Below are positions 1 to 7,278 of a stretch of 20,082 bases of DNA, piece after piece (the stretch's first letter is position 1; every line of letters starts with the position of its first letter). The notes beneath the pieces were generated by a model that did not search any database, was not told the origin of the DNA, and worked only from the letters and a program-made list of their open reading frames with translations. Made by a program: the position numbers and the translations under genes. This DNA is from JAMCRM01 sp041685075 (lineage in GTDB: Bacteria; Acidobacteriota; Terriglobia; Bryobacterales; Bryobacteraceae): assembly GCA_041685075.1 (NCBI GenBank), contig JAWLGN010000073.1, positions 1 through 20,082 of the forward strand, written 5' to 3'.

Positions 1-356
1 CCTTCCGGGTCGCGCAGGTGGGCGGTGCGCACGGTCCACTCTGGGCGGTCCACCGGCTCGGCAATGAGCTGGGCGCCGCGGCGCTTGAGCGCGGCCGCTT
101 CGGCGTCCACGTCGGCCACCTGGAAGACGAGCATCAGGTGTTCCGGGGTGGAGGCGCCGGCTTCGGCGGAGACCCCGGGGACGACCGCCAGAATCGAACG
201 CGCCGTGATCGCCAGGCGGGTCTGCCCGCCCGTTCTGAACTCGGCGTAGCGGCTGTTTTCGTCCCCCATCAGGAGTTCAAAACCCATGACGTCGCGATAG
301 AAACGGAAGCATTCGGCGTAACGGTCGACCAGAACGCGCACGTAGCTGAGCTGCAT
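1..356 (-). CDS. VOC-family (glyoxalase/bleomycin-resistance fold) protein, 3' end outside window
   Basis: The minus-strand frame gives at least 118 residues and stays open to the window edge, so the C-terminus is missing. The start has an ideal ribosome-binding site, GGAGG at 365-369, eight bases before the ATG. The protein begins with a beta strand followed by 'CFRFYRDVMGFEL', the hallmark of the first beta-alpha-beta-beta-beta module of the vicinal-oxygen-chelate fold, then 'YAEFRTGG' (Glu39, a usual metal-ligand position). A second module starts near residue 72 with 'EHLMLVFQVADVDA' and ends 'HLRDPEG', the usual loop before the last ligand. VOC proteins are small cytoplasmic dimers acting as lyases, isomerases, dioxygenases or resistance proteins; the substrate cannot be told from sequence. 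It is transcribed away from the TPR-thioredoxin gene. The family is secure, the function is not. Confidence 0.85.
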   Translation of the reverse strand, partial: MQLSYVRVLVDRYAECFRFYRDVMGFELLMGDENSRYAEFRTGGQTRLAITARSILAVVPGVSAEAGASTPEHLMLVFQVADVDAEAAALKRRGAQLIAEPVDRPEWTVRTAHLRDPE

Positions 357-391
357 CGGTGATTCCTCCAGTGCAAGAAGCTTCTCCCCAT

Positions 392-424
392 TGTATGGCG
401 GCCGGCGCCTGTATGGCGGCCGGC
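392..424. repeat. Tandem direct repeat, 15 bp, period 18
   Basis: The 15-base unit TGTATGGCGGCCGGC occurs at 392-406 and again at 410-424 with three bases between. It lies in the short region between the divergent VOC and TPR-thioredoxin genes, immediately upstream of the -35 box at 440. The spacing (18 bp) is under two helical turns. It may be a regulator-binding pair or a replication-slippage product. Confidence 0.6.
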
Positions 425-439
425 ACGCTCCACGCGGGC

Positions 440-468
440 TTGACACCGGCAACGCCGCCGCCCAGAAT
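440..468 (+). promoter_or_regulatory. Sigma70-type promoter of the TPR-thioredoxin gene
   Basis: A perfect -35 box TTGACA at 440-445 is followed by a 17-bp spacer and CAGAAT (4 of 6 matches to TATAAT) at 463-468. The expected transcription start is near 475, which puts the AGGAGG ribosome-binding site at 475-480 almost at the RNA 5' end and leaves a leader of about 14 bases before the ATG at 489. Confidence 0.6.
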
Positions 469-488
469 GCCCGCAGGAGGTCGCGTCC

Positions 489-2549
489 ATGTTCCGCCTC
501 GTTCTTCTGCTGGCGGCCGCCAGTGGAATTCTCTATGCCCAATGCGAACCATCCGAAGCCGTGCGCCGCATTCTGTATGAGGCCATGTTTTCGGAAAAGG
601 ACCTCACCCAGGCCGAGCAGGAGGCGCGCCGCAAGGCCATCCTCACTGCCGGCTTGCGCCAACATCCGCACGACTACTTCCTGCTCCACGGGCTGATTGT
701 CATGCAAGGCGGCGATGATGCTTTGGCGGCGGCCCGGCAGGCACGGGAGAAATATCCCGATGAGCCGGTTTACGAGCTGATCTACGCCGCGGCGCTGGTG
801 GGACGCGATACCCCGGAAGCCATCCGTCGGCTGGAGGCGCTGGCAAAGTCGCATCTCGAGTTGTCGCGAGTCCACTACGTGCTGGCTTCCACTACGCGAT
901 GGCCCGCCTTCAAGGACGAAGCGCGCACAAAGGCCGGGCTGGATGCCCTCCTGGCTGCCTGCCCGGCGCCGCTCGACGAGCGCGTTCTCAACGGACTGCT
1001 GTCGTTTGGGACCCGGGAACAAGCTGCGCGGGTTGCTCCTGCGGTGCGGGCGCGGTTGGAGAAGGAGACCAGCCCGCTACTCATCCCGGTGTGGGGCGCC
1101 CTGTGGCGGATGGAGTTCAAGGTGCGCCCGCCGGCCGAGCACGCCGCGCTGCGAAAGCAGATCCTGCAGGAATTGGCGCGGCTCGAACAAAGCCCGGAGG
1201 CCGGCTGGCTGCACGGGCTGGACGTTCTGCGCACGGGCTACCAGAGCGCCGGCGACCGGGAGGGGGTTACGCGCATTGAACAGCGGATGGTACAACGCTA
1301 CCCGGCCACGATTGAAGTCAAACGGATGGTTGAGCAGCGCTGGAACAGCCAACATCCGTATCCGGGCAACGAGAACCGGGAGCGGTTGGAAGCGTGGCAC
1401 CGGTCCTCCCTGGAGGTGAATCGCGAGTGGCTCAAACGACGGCCGCAGGACTCCGCGCTTCTCAGGTCCATCTTTTTCTCGCTGGCCGCATTGCCGGACT
1501 CCGCGCCCGAGGAGATCGCGCGCGCGGGAGAGGCGCTGATGGCAGCTTATCGCAGGGACCCCTACTGGTACCGCTCCCCGCCGGTCGAGTTTCGGGTTGC
1601 GCGCGAGTTCGTCAAACGCAAGGTGAACCTGGAGCAGGTGCCGGGACTGGTTGAGAAGGGCTACCGCGCGGAAGTGAAGCGACGCGACGCGAGATTGCGG
1701 GACGATCGCATCCCGCAGCAGTCGCGAGACATGACGGCCGAATCCGCGCTCGCAACGGACATCGAACGCGCGCAGATCCTGCTGAGCTACTATGGCGCTT
1801 CGAAACAGCCGGACAAGGTCGCTGCCCTCGAGAGCGAACTCGCCGCGATGCAACCGAACAAGCCCGCCCAGAAGGCGCGGCTGCTGGAGGCGCGGGCCGA
1901 AGCCGCCGAACTGCTGGGCCGCAAGCTGGACGCGCTGCTGATGTACCGGGCGGTGCTTCAGATGCGGCCCTCGAAGGCCCCGGCCGGGATGGAAGATTCG
2001 GTCGCCCAAAATGTCGCGCGCCTGTGGAAGGAACTGGGCGGCACGGAGGCCGGCCGGGCGCTGCTGGAGGAGCCGAAGATTCAGGAGGCCTCCGCAGCCC
2101 GCTGGGAGAGGCCGGAGAAACCGCTGCCCCTGTTCACCTTAACCGACCTTGAGGGCCGCACCTGGAAGCTGGCGAACTTCGAAGGCAAGGCCGTGCTCAT
2201 CAACCTGTGGGCCACCTGGTGCGGGCCCTGCCGCGCGGAGCTTCCGGAGTTCCAGAAACTCTACGAGAAGCTCAAAGCTCGCCCCGATGTGGCCGTACTG
2301 AGCTTCAACATCGATGAGGACTTGGGCCAGGTGGCGCCCTTTATGAAGGAGAACAACTTCACCTTCCCCGTGCTGCTGGCCCATGACTTCGTGCAGAATC
2401 ACCTGCCGTCGTTCGCCATCCCGCAAAACTGGTTTCTGGATGCCGCCGGGCGGCACCTGCGGACCCAGGTCGGCTTCGGCAATGACGCAGACTGGCAGGC
2501 CATGATGCTGGCGAAGCTCGACGAGGTGCTCGGGAAAGCCGCCAGATAA
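489..2549 (+). CDS. Secreted TPR-like protein with C-terminal TlpA-type thioredoxin domain
   Basis: This 686-residue protein starts with a signal peptide (hydrophobic residues about 4-17, ending 'LYAQ', then Cys19). A long Ala/Arg/Glu-rich helical region (about 20-530) looks like degenerate tetratricopeptide repeats, for example 'AAARQAREKYPDEPVYELIYAAAL'. From about residue 535 comes a TlpA/ResA-like thioredoxin fold with 'LPLFTLTDLEGRTWKL', 'INLWATWCGPCRAELPEF' (active-site Cys578 and Cys581) and the cis-Pro region 'LPSFAIPQNWFLD'. Such domains reduce disulfides of exported proteins, including apocytochromes, in the periplasm; the repeats would bind the client. The start is fixed by AGGAGG eight bases upstream and the adjacent promoter. 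It stands alone, ending ten bases before the convergent winged-helix gene. The natural substrate is unknown. The thioredoxin assignment is firm, the repeat type less so. Confidence 0.85.
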   Translation: MFRLVLLLAAASGILYAQCEPSEAVRRILYEAMFSEKDLTQAEQEARRKAILTAGLRQHPHDYFLLHGLIVMQGGDDALAAARQAREKYPDEPVYELIYAAALVGRDTPEAIRRLEALAKSHLELSRVHYVLASTTRWPAFKDEARTKAGLDALLAACPAPLDERVLNGLLSFGTREQAARVAPAVRARLEKETSPLLIPVWGALWRMEFKVRPPAEHAALRKQILQELARLEQSPEAGWLHGLDVLRTGYQSAGDREGVTRIEQRMVQRYPATIEVKRMVEQRWNSQHPYPGNENRERLEAWHRSSLEVNREWLKRRPQDSALLRSIFFSLAALPDSAPEEIARAGEALMAAYRRDPYWYRSPPVEFRVAREFVKRKVNLEQVPGLVEKGYRAEVKRRDARLRDDRIPQQSRDMTAESALATDIERAQILLSYYGASKQPDKVAALESELAAMQPNKPAQKARLLEARAEAAELLGRKLDALLMYRAVLQMRPSKAPAGMEDSVAQNVARLWKELGGTEAGRALLEEPKIQEASAARWERPEKPLPLFTLTDLEGRTWKLANFEGKAVLINLWATWCGPCRAELPEFQKLYEKLKARPDVAVLSFNIDEDLGQVAPFMKENNFTFPVLLAHDFVQNHLPSFAIPQNWFLDAAGRHLRTQVGFGNDADWQAMMLAKLDEVLGKAAR

Positions 2550-2559
2550 CTCCGGCGGC

Positions 2560-2934
2560 TCAGGCGCTCACGGCCATGGCCGGGCTCTGGCCGTAGCGCG
2601 ATTGCCGGTACGGTTGGAAACGGTAGCCGACGCCGAAGATGGTCTCGATATACTGGTCCGCGTAGCCCCCCAGTTTCTTGCGCAGCCGCCGGATATGCAC
2701 GTCCAGCGTGCGCGTTCGGATATCCCCTCCATATCCCCATACCCGCAGCAGCAGGTCTTCGCGCCGCACGATTTCGGCGGCGTTCTGGACCAGCACGGCG
2801 AGCAGATCGTATTCCTTGCGTGTCAGTTCGAGCGGCCGGCCGTCGAGCATCGCCACCCGGTTGGGATAAGAAACCTCCAGATGCGCATCCTGATAGCGAT
2901 CCGGCTCCTGTTGGCTGAAGTGAACGAAAGACAT
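2560..2934 (-). CDS. Stand-alone OmpR/PhoB-type winged-helix DNA-binding protein (no receiver domain)
   Basis: The frame encodes 124 residues, essentially only the Trans_reg_C domain. It shows 'LELTRKEYDLLAVLVQNAAEIV' (start of the winged helix, about residues 35-57), 'REDLLLRVWGYGGDIRTRTLDVHIRRLRKKLG' (recognition helix region, about 59-89) and 'IETIFGVGYRF' (C-terminal wing, about 96-106). The phospho-acceptor receiver domain of normal response regulators, about 120 residues, is absent, and no sensor kinase is near. The frame stays open upstream, but the ATG used here has AGGAGG at 2940-2945, five bases away, and upstream codons show no receiver motifs. It probably binds DNA without phosphorylation control, as a one-component or orphan regulator. 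The gene lies 101 bases downstream of the small secreted protein gene on the same strand. Its targets are unknown. Confidence 0.85.
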   Translation of the reverse strand: MSFVHFSQQEPDRYQDAHLEVSYPNRVAMLDGRPLELTRKEYDLLAVLVQNAAEIVRREDLLLRVWGYGGDIRTRTLDVHIRRLRKKLGGYADQYIETIFGVGYRFQPYRQSRYGQSPAMAVSA

Positions 2935-3035
2935 CCGCACCTCCTCGGAGTGTAGGTTGGTACAGAAGAGATGTCGGGTTCCGGCGGGGGGATGCAAAAA
3001 GTTTGAACAGAAATCGATGGCGTAAAGCCGGGAAA

Positions 3036-3425
3036 CTAGTCGATGACGTACGGTCCGGGCCGGGTGACGTGGAGGTGGCGGCCGGATTTGTCCACCGCGG
3101 AAACGCGGTACTTGACGGCGCGCACGTGGTCGTTGATCTGGGCGCGGTAGATGGCGTCCTTGCCGCTTTCCAGCACCGCCTCTTCGGCTTCGAACTTCTG
3201 GGTGGTGATGACGGACCCGCCGGAGGCCATGAAGTCGAAGACGATAACCAGCCCCTCGATCTGGCGCCGACCGGTATTGCGCACACACCCGTCCAGCGTG
3301 ATGACGCCCTCGTGGGTGCGGTGAGCGATGGCTTCGACGACCTGAATGGCAAGCTGCCTTTGCTTCCGCGGCGCCCCGGCAAGACCCACCCCGGCGAGCA
3401 GAAACGCGACTACCAAGAGCCTCAT
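3036..3425 (-). CDS. Small secreted protein of unknown function, FxLYD-like beta domain
   Basis: The 129-residue product begins with a clear signal peptide (MRLLVVAFLLAGVGLAGA), giving a mature exported protein of about 110 residues. The rest is predicted beta-rich: 'VITLDGCVRNTGRRQIEGLVIVFDFMASGGSVIT' resembles the FxLYD/DUF3426 pattern, in which 'G.V.N.....-V.V....D..G' describes a small immunoglobulin-like domain often found in exported or envelope proteins. I do not recognise a specific family. No Shine-Dalgarno sequence precedes the ATG; instead an extended -10 box lies eight bases upstream, so the mRNA may be leaderless. Longer in-frame starts exist upstream, but they would run through the promoter and bury the signal peptide. 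It is divergent from the lactate-racemase-like gene. Confidence 0.7.
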   Translation of the reverse strand: MRLLVVAFLLAGVGLAGAPRKQRQLAIQVVEAIAHRTHEGVITLDGCVRNTGRRQIEGLVIVFDFMASGGSVITTQKFEAEEAVLESGKDAIYRAQINDHVRAVKYRVSAVDKSGRHLHVTRPGPYVID

Positions 3426-3433
3426 TGCGGAAC

Positions 3434-3461
3434 AGTGTATCACGGGCCCGAAGCCCGTCAA
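3434..3461 (-). promoter_or_regulatory. Promoter of the small secreted protein gene
   Basis: Reading the minus strand, -35 TTGACG (3456-3461) is followed by a 16-bp spacer and -10 TACACT (3434-3439), preceded by TGA, which makes an extended -10. The -10 box ends eight bases before the ATG at 3425, so transcription should begin at or next to the start codon. Confidence 0.55.
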
Positions 3462-3487
3462 GGCCCCGCCCGGCAGGCGCCGGGCGC

Positions 3488-3493
3488 TATAAT
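3488..3493 (+). promoter_or_regulatory. Consensus -10 box of the lactate-racemase-like gene
   Basis: A perfect TATAAT lies six bases before the ATG at 3500. No convincing -35 is visible about 17 bp upstream in the GC-rich stretch. The geometry predicts a leaderless or nearly leaderless transcript. Confidence 0.5.
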
Positions 3494-3499
3494 GCGGGC

Positions 3500-4789
3500 A
3501 TGCGATTCTCCAGGCTTCTGGTAGTTCATCAGAAATTTCAGAGTCATGCGATCTCCGACATTCCCGGCGAAGTCCGGGCGCAACTGGCGGCTTCACCGTT
3601 CGCTTCCCGGGTAAAGCCCGGCGGGCGCGTTGCCATAGGCGTTGGGAGCCGCGGTATTGCCAACATCGCGGTGATCGTGCGGGGAGTGGTGGATTACTGG
3701 AAGTCGGCTGGAGCGCGGCCGTTTATCTTCCCGGCCATGGGGAGCCACGGAGCCGCCACTGCCGAAGGGCAGGCCGAAGTGCTGGCCCATTACGGCATTA
3801 CCGAAGCCGCCATGGGCTGCCCTATCGTCAGCCAGTTGGAGGTGGTTTCGCTCGGCAGAACGTCCGAGGGCATCGAGGCCTTTATGGATCGCACGGCCTA
3901 CGAGAGCGACGGCGTCATGCTGGTGGGGCGCGTGAAGTGGCACACCGATTTCGCCGGCAAGATCGAAAGCGGCCTCTACAAGATGATGGCCATCGGGATC
4001 GGCAAGTTCGCCGGCGCGCAGAAGTATCACGCCTTCGGCTACAAGCTGGGGATGGAACAGGTGATCCGCAGCGTGGGGCGCCAGGTGCTGAAATCGGGAA
4101 AAATCCTGGGCGGACTGGCTATCCTGGAGGATGCCTACCACCACACCGGCAAGCTGGAAGCCGTGCCGGTGGAGGTCATGGAGCAGCGCGACGAGGAAAA
4201 CCTGGCCCTGGTGCAGAGTTGGGCGGGCCGCATCCCTGTGGATCTCGACATCCTGATTATGGACGAGATCGGCAAGAACATCAGCGGCGCCGGGATGGAC
4301 TGCAAGGTGGTGAACCGCAGCATCAACGGCCACTACAATCCCTGGCCGAACGCCCCCATCATCCAGCGCATCTTTCTGCGCAACCTGAGCGAGTTGACCT
4401 ATAACAGCGGCGTGGGGGTAGGGCTGGCCGACGTAGTCACCGACCGGCTGGTGAATCGCATCGACTGGACCCCGACCCATTTAAACTCCCTGACCGCGAA
4501 CACGCCCGCGGCCATCCGCACCCCCATCCACTTCCCCACCGACCGGGAGTGCCTGGAAAAAATCGCCCCCACCGTCGGGAAGTTCGATATCGAGAAGGAA
4601 GTCACCATCGGGTGGATCCGGAACACCATGGAGCTCGCGCGCATCGCGCTGAGCGAGAACCTGCGGCCGCAGATCGAGGCCAATCCGCAGCTTGAGATCA
4701 TCGAGGGCCCGCTGGAGATGCCCTTCGGTCCGGACGGCAACCTGGTGAGCCTGGTAACGCCGCCTGCGGAGGCCGCCGGAGCGCACTAA
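3500..4789 (+). CDS. LarA-like (DUF2088, lactate racemase N-terminal domain) protein
   Basis: The 429-residue protein carries the pattern of the nickel-dependent lactate racemase superfamily: an N-terminal Rossmann-like domain with 'FIFPAMGSHG' (His83, aligning with LarA His108) and 'GRVKWHTDFAGKIESGLYKM' followed by 'MAIGIGKFAGAQKYHAFG' (His148, Lys161 and His177 at about the places of LarA His174, Lys184 and His200). In LarA these hold the nickel-pincer cofactor and act as catalytic bases. The alignment is from memory and is an inference. No larB, larC or larE cofactor genes are in the window, and related acidobacterial proteins act on unknown substrates, so a racemase or epimerase of another 2-hydroxy acid is as likely as lactate. 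The ATG at 3500 is chosen because TATAAT lies just upstream; an in-frame upstream start at 3425 would overlap that promoter and the divergent gene. Confidence 0.8.
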   Translation: MRFSRLLVVHQKFQSHAISDIPGEVRAQLAASPFASRVKPGGRVAIGVGSRGIANIAVIVRGVVDYWKSAGARPFIFPAMGSHGAATAEGQAEVLAHYGITEAAMGCPIVSQLEVVSLGRTSEGIEAFMDRTAYESDGVMLVGRVKWHTDFAGKIESGLYKMMAIGIGKFAGAQKYHAFGYKLGMEQVIRSVGRQVLKSGKILGGLAILEDAYHHTGKLEAVPVEVMEQRDEENLALVQSWAGRIPVDLDILIMDEIGKNISGAGMDCKVVNRSINGHYNPWPNAPIIQRIFLRNLSELTYNSGVGVGLADVVTDRLVNRIDWTPTHLNSLTANTPAAIRTPIHFPTDRECLEKIAPTVGKFDIEKEVTIGWIRNTMELARIALSENLRPQIEANPQLEIIEGPLEMPFGPDGNLVSLVTPPAEAAGAH

Positions 4790-4798
4790 GCGCCCAAG

Positions 4799-5983
4799 CT
4801 ACTGGAGAATTCCGAGCCGCCTGCCCACCCGGGCGAAGACCTCCAAAGCGCGGTCGAGCTGTTCGCGCGTGTGGGTGGCGGCGACGATGGTGCGCACCCG
4901 CGCCTTACCCTTCGGGACCGTGGGGTAGCCGATGCCCGTGGCCAGCACGCCTTCCTGAAACAGCGCGGCGGAAAACTCGTGCGCTTTTGCCGCATCCCCG
5001 ACCATGACGGGCGTGATGGGGCTTTCGCTGGCGCCGGTATCGAACCCCAGAGACGTCAACTGTTCCTTGAAGTATCGCGTGTTATCCCAAAGTTTCTGAA
5101 TGCGATCCGGTTCTTCCTCGAGGACCTGGAAGGCGGCCAGGCAGGCGGCCGCCACGGCCGGGGGATGGGAGGTGGAGAACAGGAAGGGCCGCGCCCTGTG
5201 GTACAGGAACTCGATCAGGGAGCGGCTGCCGCAGACGTATCCGCCCAGCACCCCGATGGCCTTCGAAAGGGTGCCCACCTGGATGTGAACGCGCCCGTGG
5301 AGGTTGAAGTGGTCCACGGTGCCGCGGCCGTTGCGGCCCAGAACGCCGGAGGCGTGGGCGTCGTCGATCATCATGATGGCGCCGTAGCGTTCGGCGGCTT
5401 CGACGAGCGCCGGCAGGGGAGCGATATCGCCGTCCATGGAGAAAACGCCGTCGGTGATGAGCAGCTTGCGGCCCGGCCGGTCGCGCAGGCTTTCGAGAAT
5501 ACGGGCGGCGGCTTCGGCGTCCTTGTGGGGAAAGACGTGGATGGAGGCCTTCGACAGCCGGCAGCCGTCGATGATGCTGGCGTGGTTCAGTTCGTCGGAG
5601 ACGATGTGGTCCTCGGGGGTGAGGATGGCGGCCACGGTGCCGGAGTTGGCGGCGAATCCGGACTGGAAGACCACGGCGGCCTCGGCGTGCTTGAATCGGG
5701 CGATCGCGCGCTCGAGTTCCATGTGCAGGCTCATGGTGCCGGAGATGGTCCGGACGGCGCCGGAACCCACACCGTAGAGGCGGGTGGCCTCGAGCGCCGC
5801 CTCCCGCAGGCGCGGGTGGGTGGTCAGCCCGAGGTAGTTGTTGGAGGCGAGATTAACGACCTCCCGGCCGTCGAAACAGGAAACGGCCGCGCACTCGGAT
5901 TCGAGCACGCGCAGCCGCTGGTAGGTTCCGGCCGTGCGGAAGGCGTCAAGCTGTTCGTCGAGGTAGGCCAGGGGATTGCCCAT
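4799..5983 (-). CDS. kbl: Glycine C-acetyltransferase (2-amino-3-ketobutyrate CoA ligase), PLP-dependent
   Basis: The 394-residue sequence matches the alpha-oxoamine synthase family over its length, and the length fits Kbl (about 395-398). It has 'NLASNNYLGLTTHPRL' (44-59), 'SDELNHASIIDG' (129-140), 'TDGVFSMDGDIAPL' (177-190), 'MIDDAHASGVLG' (Asp207, His210 contacting the PLP pyridine) and 'GTLSKAIGVLGGY' with the Schiff-base Lys241. The end 'YPTVPKGKARVRT..AATHT' follows Kbl rather than BioF. It cleaves 2-amino-3-ketobutyrate with CoA to glycine and acetyl-CoA in threonine breakdown. No threonine dehydrogenase gene is adjacent, so related 8-amino-7-oxononanoate synthase activity cannot be excluded. 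The ATG is seven bases downstream of a GATAAT -10-like box and lacks a good ribosome-binding site. It lies 56 bases behind the DUF4010 gene on the same strand. Confidence 0.9.
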   Translation of the reverse strand: MGNPLAYLDEQLDAFRTAGTYQRLRVLESECAAVSCFDGREVVNLASNNYLGLTTHPRLREAALEATRLYGVGSGAVRTISGTMSLHMELERAIARFKHAEAAVVFQSGFAANSGTVAAILTPEDHIVSDELNHASIIDGCRLSKASIHVFPHKDAEAAARILESLRDRPGRKLLITDGVFSMDGDIAPLPALVEAAERYGAIMMIDDAHASGVLGRNGRGTVDHFNLHGRVHIQVGTLSKAIGVLGGYVCGSRSLIEFLYHRARPFLFSTSHPPAVAAACLAAFQVLEEEPDRIQKLWDNTRYFKEQLTSLGFDTGASESPITPVMVGDAAKAHEFSAALFQEGVLATGIGYPTVPKGKARVRTIVAATHTREQLDRALEVFARVGRRLGILQ

Positions 5984-5990
5984 AGACCTT

Positions 5991-5996
5991 ATTATC
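5991..5996 (-). promoter_or_regulatory. -10-like box directly upstream of kbl
   Basis: GATAAT on the minus strand (5 of 6 matches to TATAAT) ends seven bases before the kbl ATG. The -35 candidate GGGACG at 6014-6019 is weak. It may drive a leaderless kbl transcript separate from the upstream gene. Confidence 0.35.
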
Positions 5997-6039
5997 CGCC
6001 ATGGGGCGCGGCTCGTCCCGGCCGTCGCGAAAGCGGGGG

Positions 6040-7278
6040 CTAGGAGGCCAGCCAGACCGCCAGGCCGGCCGAGAACATGCAAACGAACGCCAGGCAGACG
6101 CGAATCGCGAACTGCCGGGTGCCGCCGGTGGCGGCGATGACGCTCTTGGTGACGGCGTTGGCCGCCAGGGCAATCAGCACCGAAGCCGTGGCCGTGCCGG
6201 GCGCGATCAGCTCCTGGCTGTGGAGTTGAACGACGGGGAGCAGGATCGCATCGGCGTCGGCGAGACCCGCGATGGCGGCGAGCCATTGCACGGAGCCCCG
6301 CCCGAAGGCATTCAGGGTGGCGTTGCTGATGAACAGAATGACGGTGAGGAGTGCTCCGAACTTCAGGGCCGGAACCAGGCTGAGGGGGTTGCGCATGGGC
6401 GGCCCGGCAGTCACCCGGACGGCCGGCGCGCGCCAGCCCAGGGCGATGATGCCGCCCACCGCCGCCATGGCCAGCAGAATCCACTGGCAGGACTGCGCCA
6501 GCCGGGCGTCGAAAAAGTAGAGCAGCAGCAGGATGCGGGGGAACTGGATGGCGTTGGCCAGGGTGGCGGCGCTGGCTCCGTGCGGCGCTTCCGCGGTGGA
6601 GGACTTGCTGAGCCGGGCGAATGCCGCGGTGGCGGCCGTGGAGGAGGCGATGCCGCCCAGAACGCCGGTCAGCTTGGTGCCGGCCTTGCCGCCCGCGAAT
6701 TTGCTCAAAAAGTAGCCGAAGTAGGAGACCGAGCAGACCAGGATTACGAACATCCAGACCTTGCGCGCGTCGAAGAACCCGTAGGGGCCCAGCGGGCCGG
6801 CGGGCAGCACGGGATAGATCACGAAGACCAGCGCCAGGAAGCGGATGGTGTCGCGGAATTCGGTCTCCGTGATGGTCCGGCGGACGAAGACGTGCAGTGC
6901 GGGCTTGGCTCCCAGGATGATGGTCACCATGACCATCAGGGCCACGGCCAGCAGCGTGCCGTCCGGGACTCTCCTGGTGGCGGTGAGGAAGCCCAGGAAG
7001 AAGGTGGCGAGGGCGGCGATCTCGGTGGTGATGCCGGAACGCTCCGCCGTGCGGTGGTGGTAGACCGCCAGCAGCGCGGCGAGGGCCAGCAGGGCCGCCA
7101 CGATCACCCAGTCGCTGTCGAGAAAACCGCAGAACGCCCCCACCAGGGCGATCAAAGTGAAGTCGCGGACCCCGGGCTGCCGCTCGGCCTCCTCGCGCGC
7201 CGCTTCCCGCTGTGCGCCGATCAGAAAGCCGATAAGCAGAGCCTCGGCGGCGGCGAGCAAAGACCTATGTAGTTCCAT
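6040..7278 (-). CDS. MgtC/SapB-family membrane protein with DUF4010 domain
   Basis: The 412-residue protein is almost entirely hydrophobic helices, about eleven or twelve. The first third has the MgtC/SapB-like pattern 'AAEALLIGFLIGAQRE' and 'GVRDFTLIALVGAFCGFL', and the rest matches the DUF4010 arrangement, with 'GGIASSTAATAAFARLSK' and 'LADADAILLPVVQLHSQ'. The two Ser/Thr/Ala-rich segments 'SSTAATAAF' and 'LADADA' are the conserved centre of the family. It is an inner-membrane protein; family members are linked loosely to ion or magnesium homeostasis, but transport has not been shown for DUF4010 proteins as far as I know. A TATAGT box at 7294-7299 lies 15 bases before the ATG. It precedes kbl on the same strand. 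Confidence 0.85.
   Translation of the reverse strand: MELHRSLLAAAEALLIGFLIGAQREAAREEAERQPGVRDFTLIALVGAFCGFLDSDWVIVAALLALAALLAVYHHRTAERSGITTEIAALATFFLGFLTATRRVPDGTLLAVALMVMVTIILGAKPALHVFVRRTITETEFRDTIRFLALVFVIYPVLPAGPLGPYGFFDARKVWMFVILVCSVSYFGYFLSKFAGGKAGTKLTGVLGGIASSTAATAAFARLSKSSTAEAPHGASAATLANAIQFPRILLLLYFFDARLAQSCQWILLAMAAVGGIIALGWRAPAVRVTAGPPMRNPLSLVPALKFGALLTVILFISNATLNAFGRGSVQWLAAIAGLADADAILLPVVQLHSQELIAPGTATASVLIALAANAVTKSVIAATGGTRQFAIRVCLAFVCMFSAGLAVWLAS

Noticed and set aside
2935..3035. CCGACA (2972-2977) and TACACT (2949-2954) as a promoter for the winged-helix gene
   Set aside because: Each box has only four matches and the predicted start would fall within the ribosome-binding site, so I left it out of the annotation.
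4871..6043. Plus-strand open frame of 390 codons opposite kbl
   Set aside because: Composition is a Gly/Arg-rich shadow of the kbl gene, with no recognisable domain or start signal.
6001..7272. Plus-strand open frame of 423 codons opposite the DUF4010 gene
   Set aside because: Extremely Gly/Gln/Asp/Arg-rich translation typical of an antisense shadow; the opposite strand encodes a clear membrane protein.
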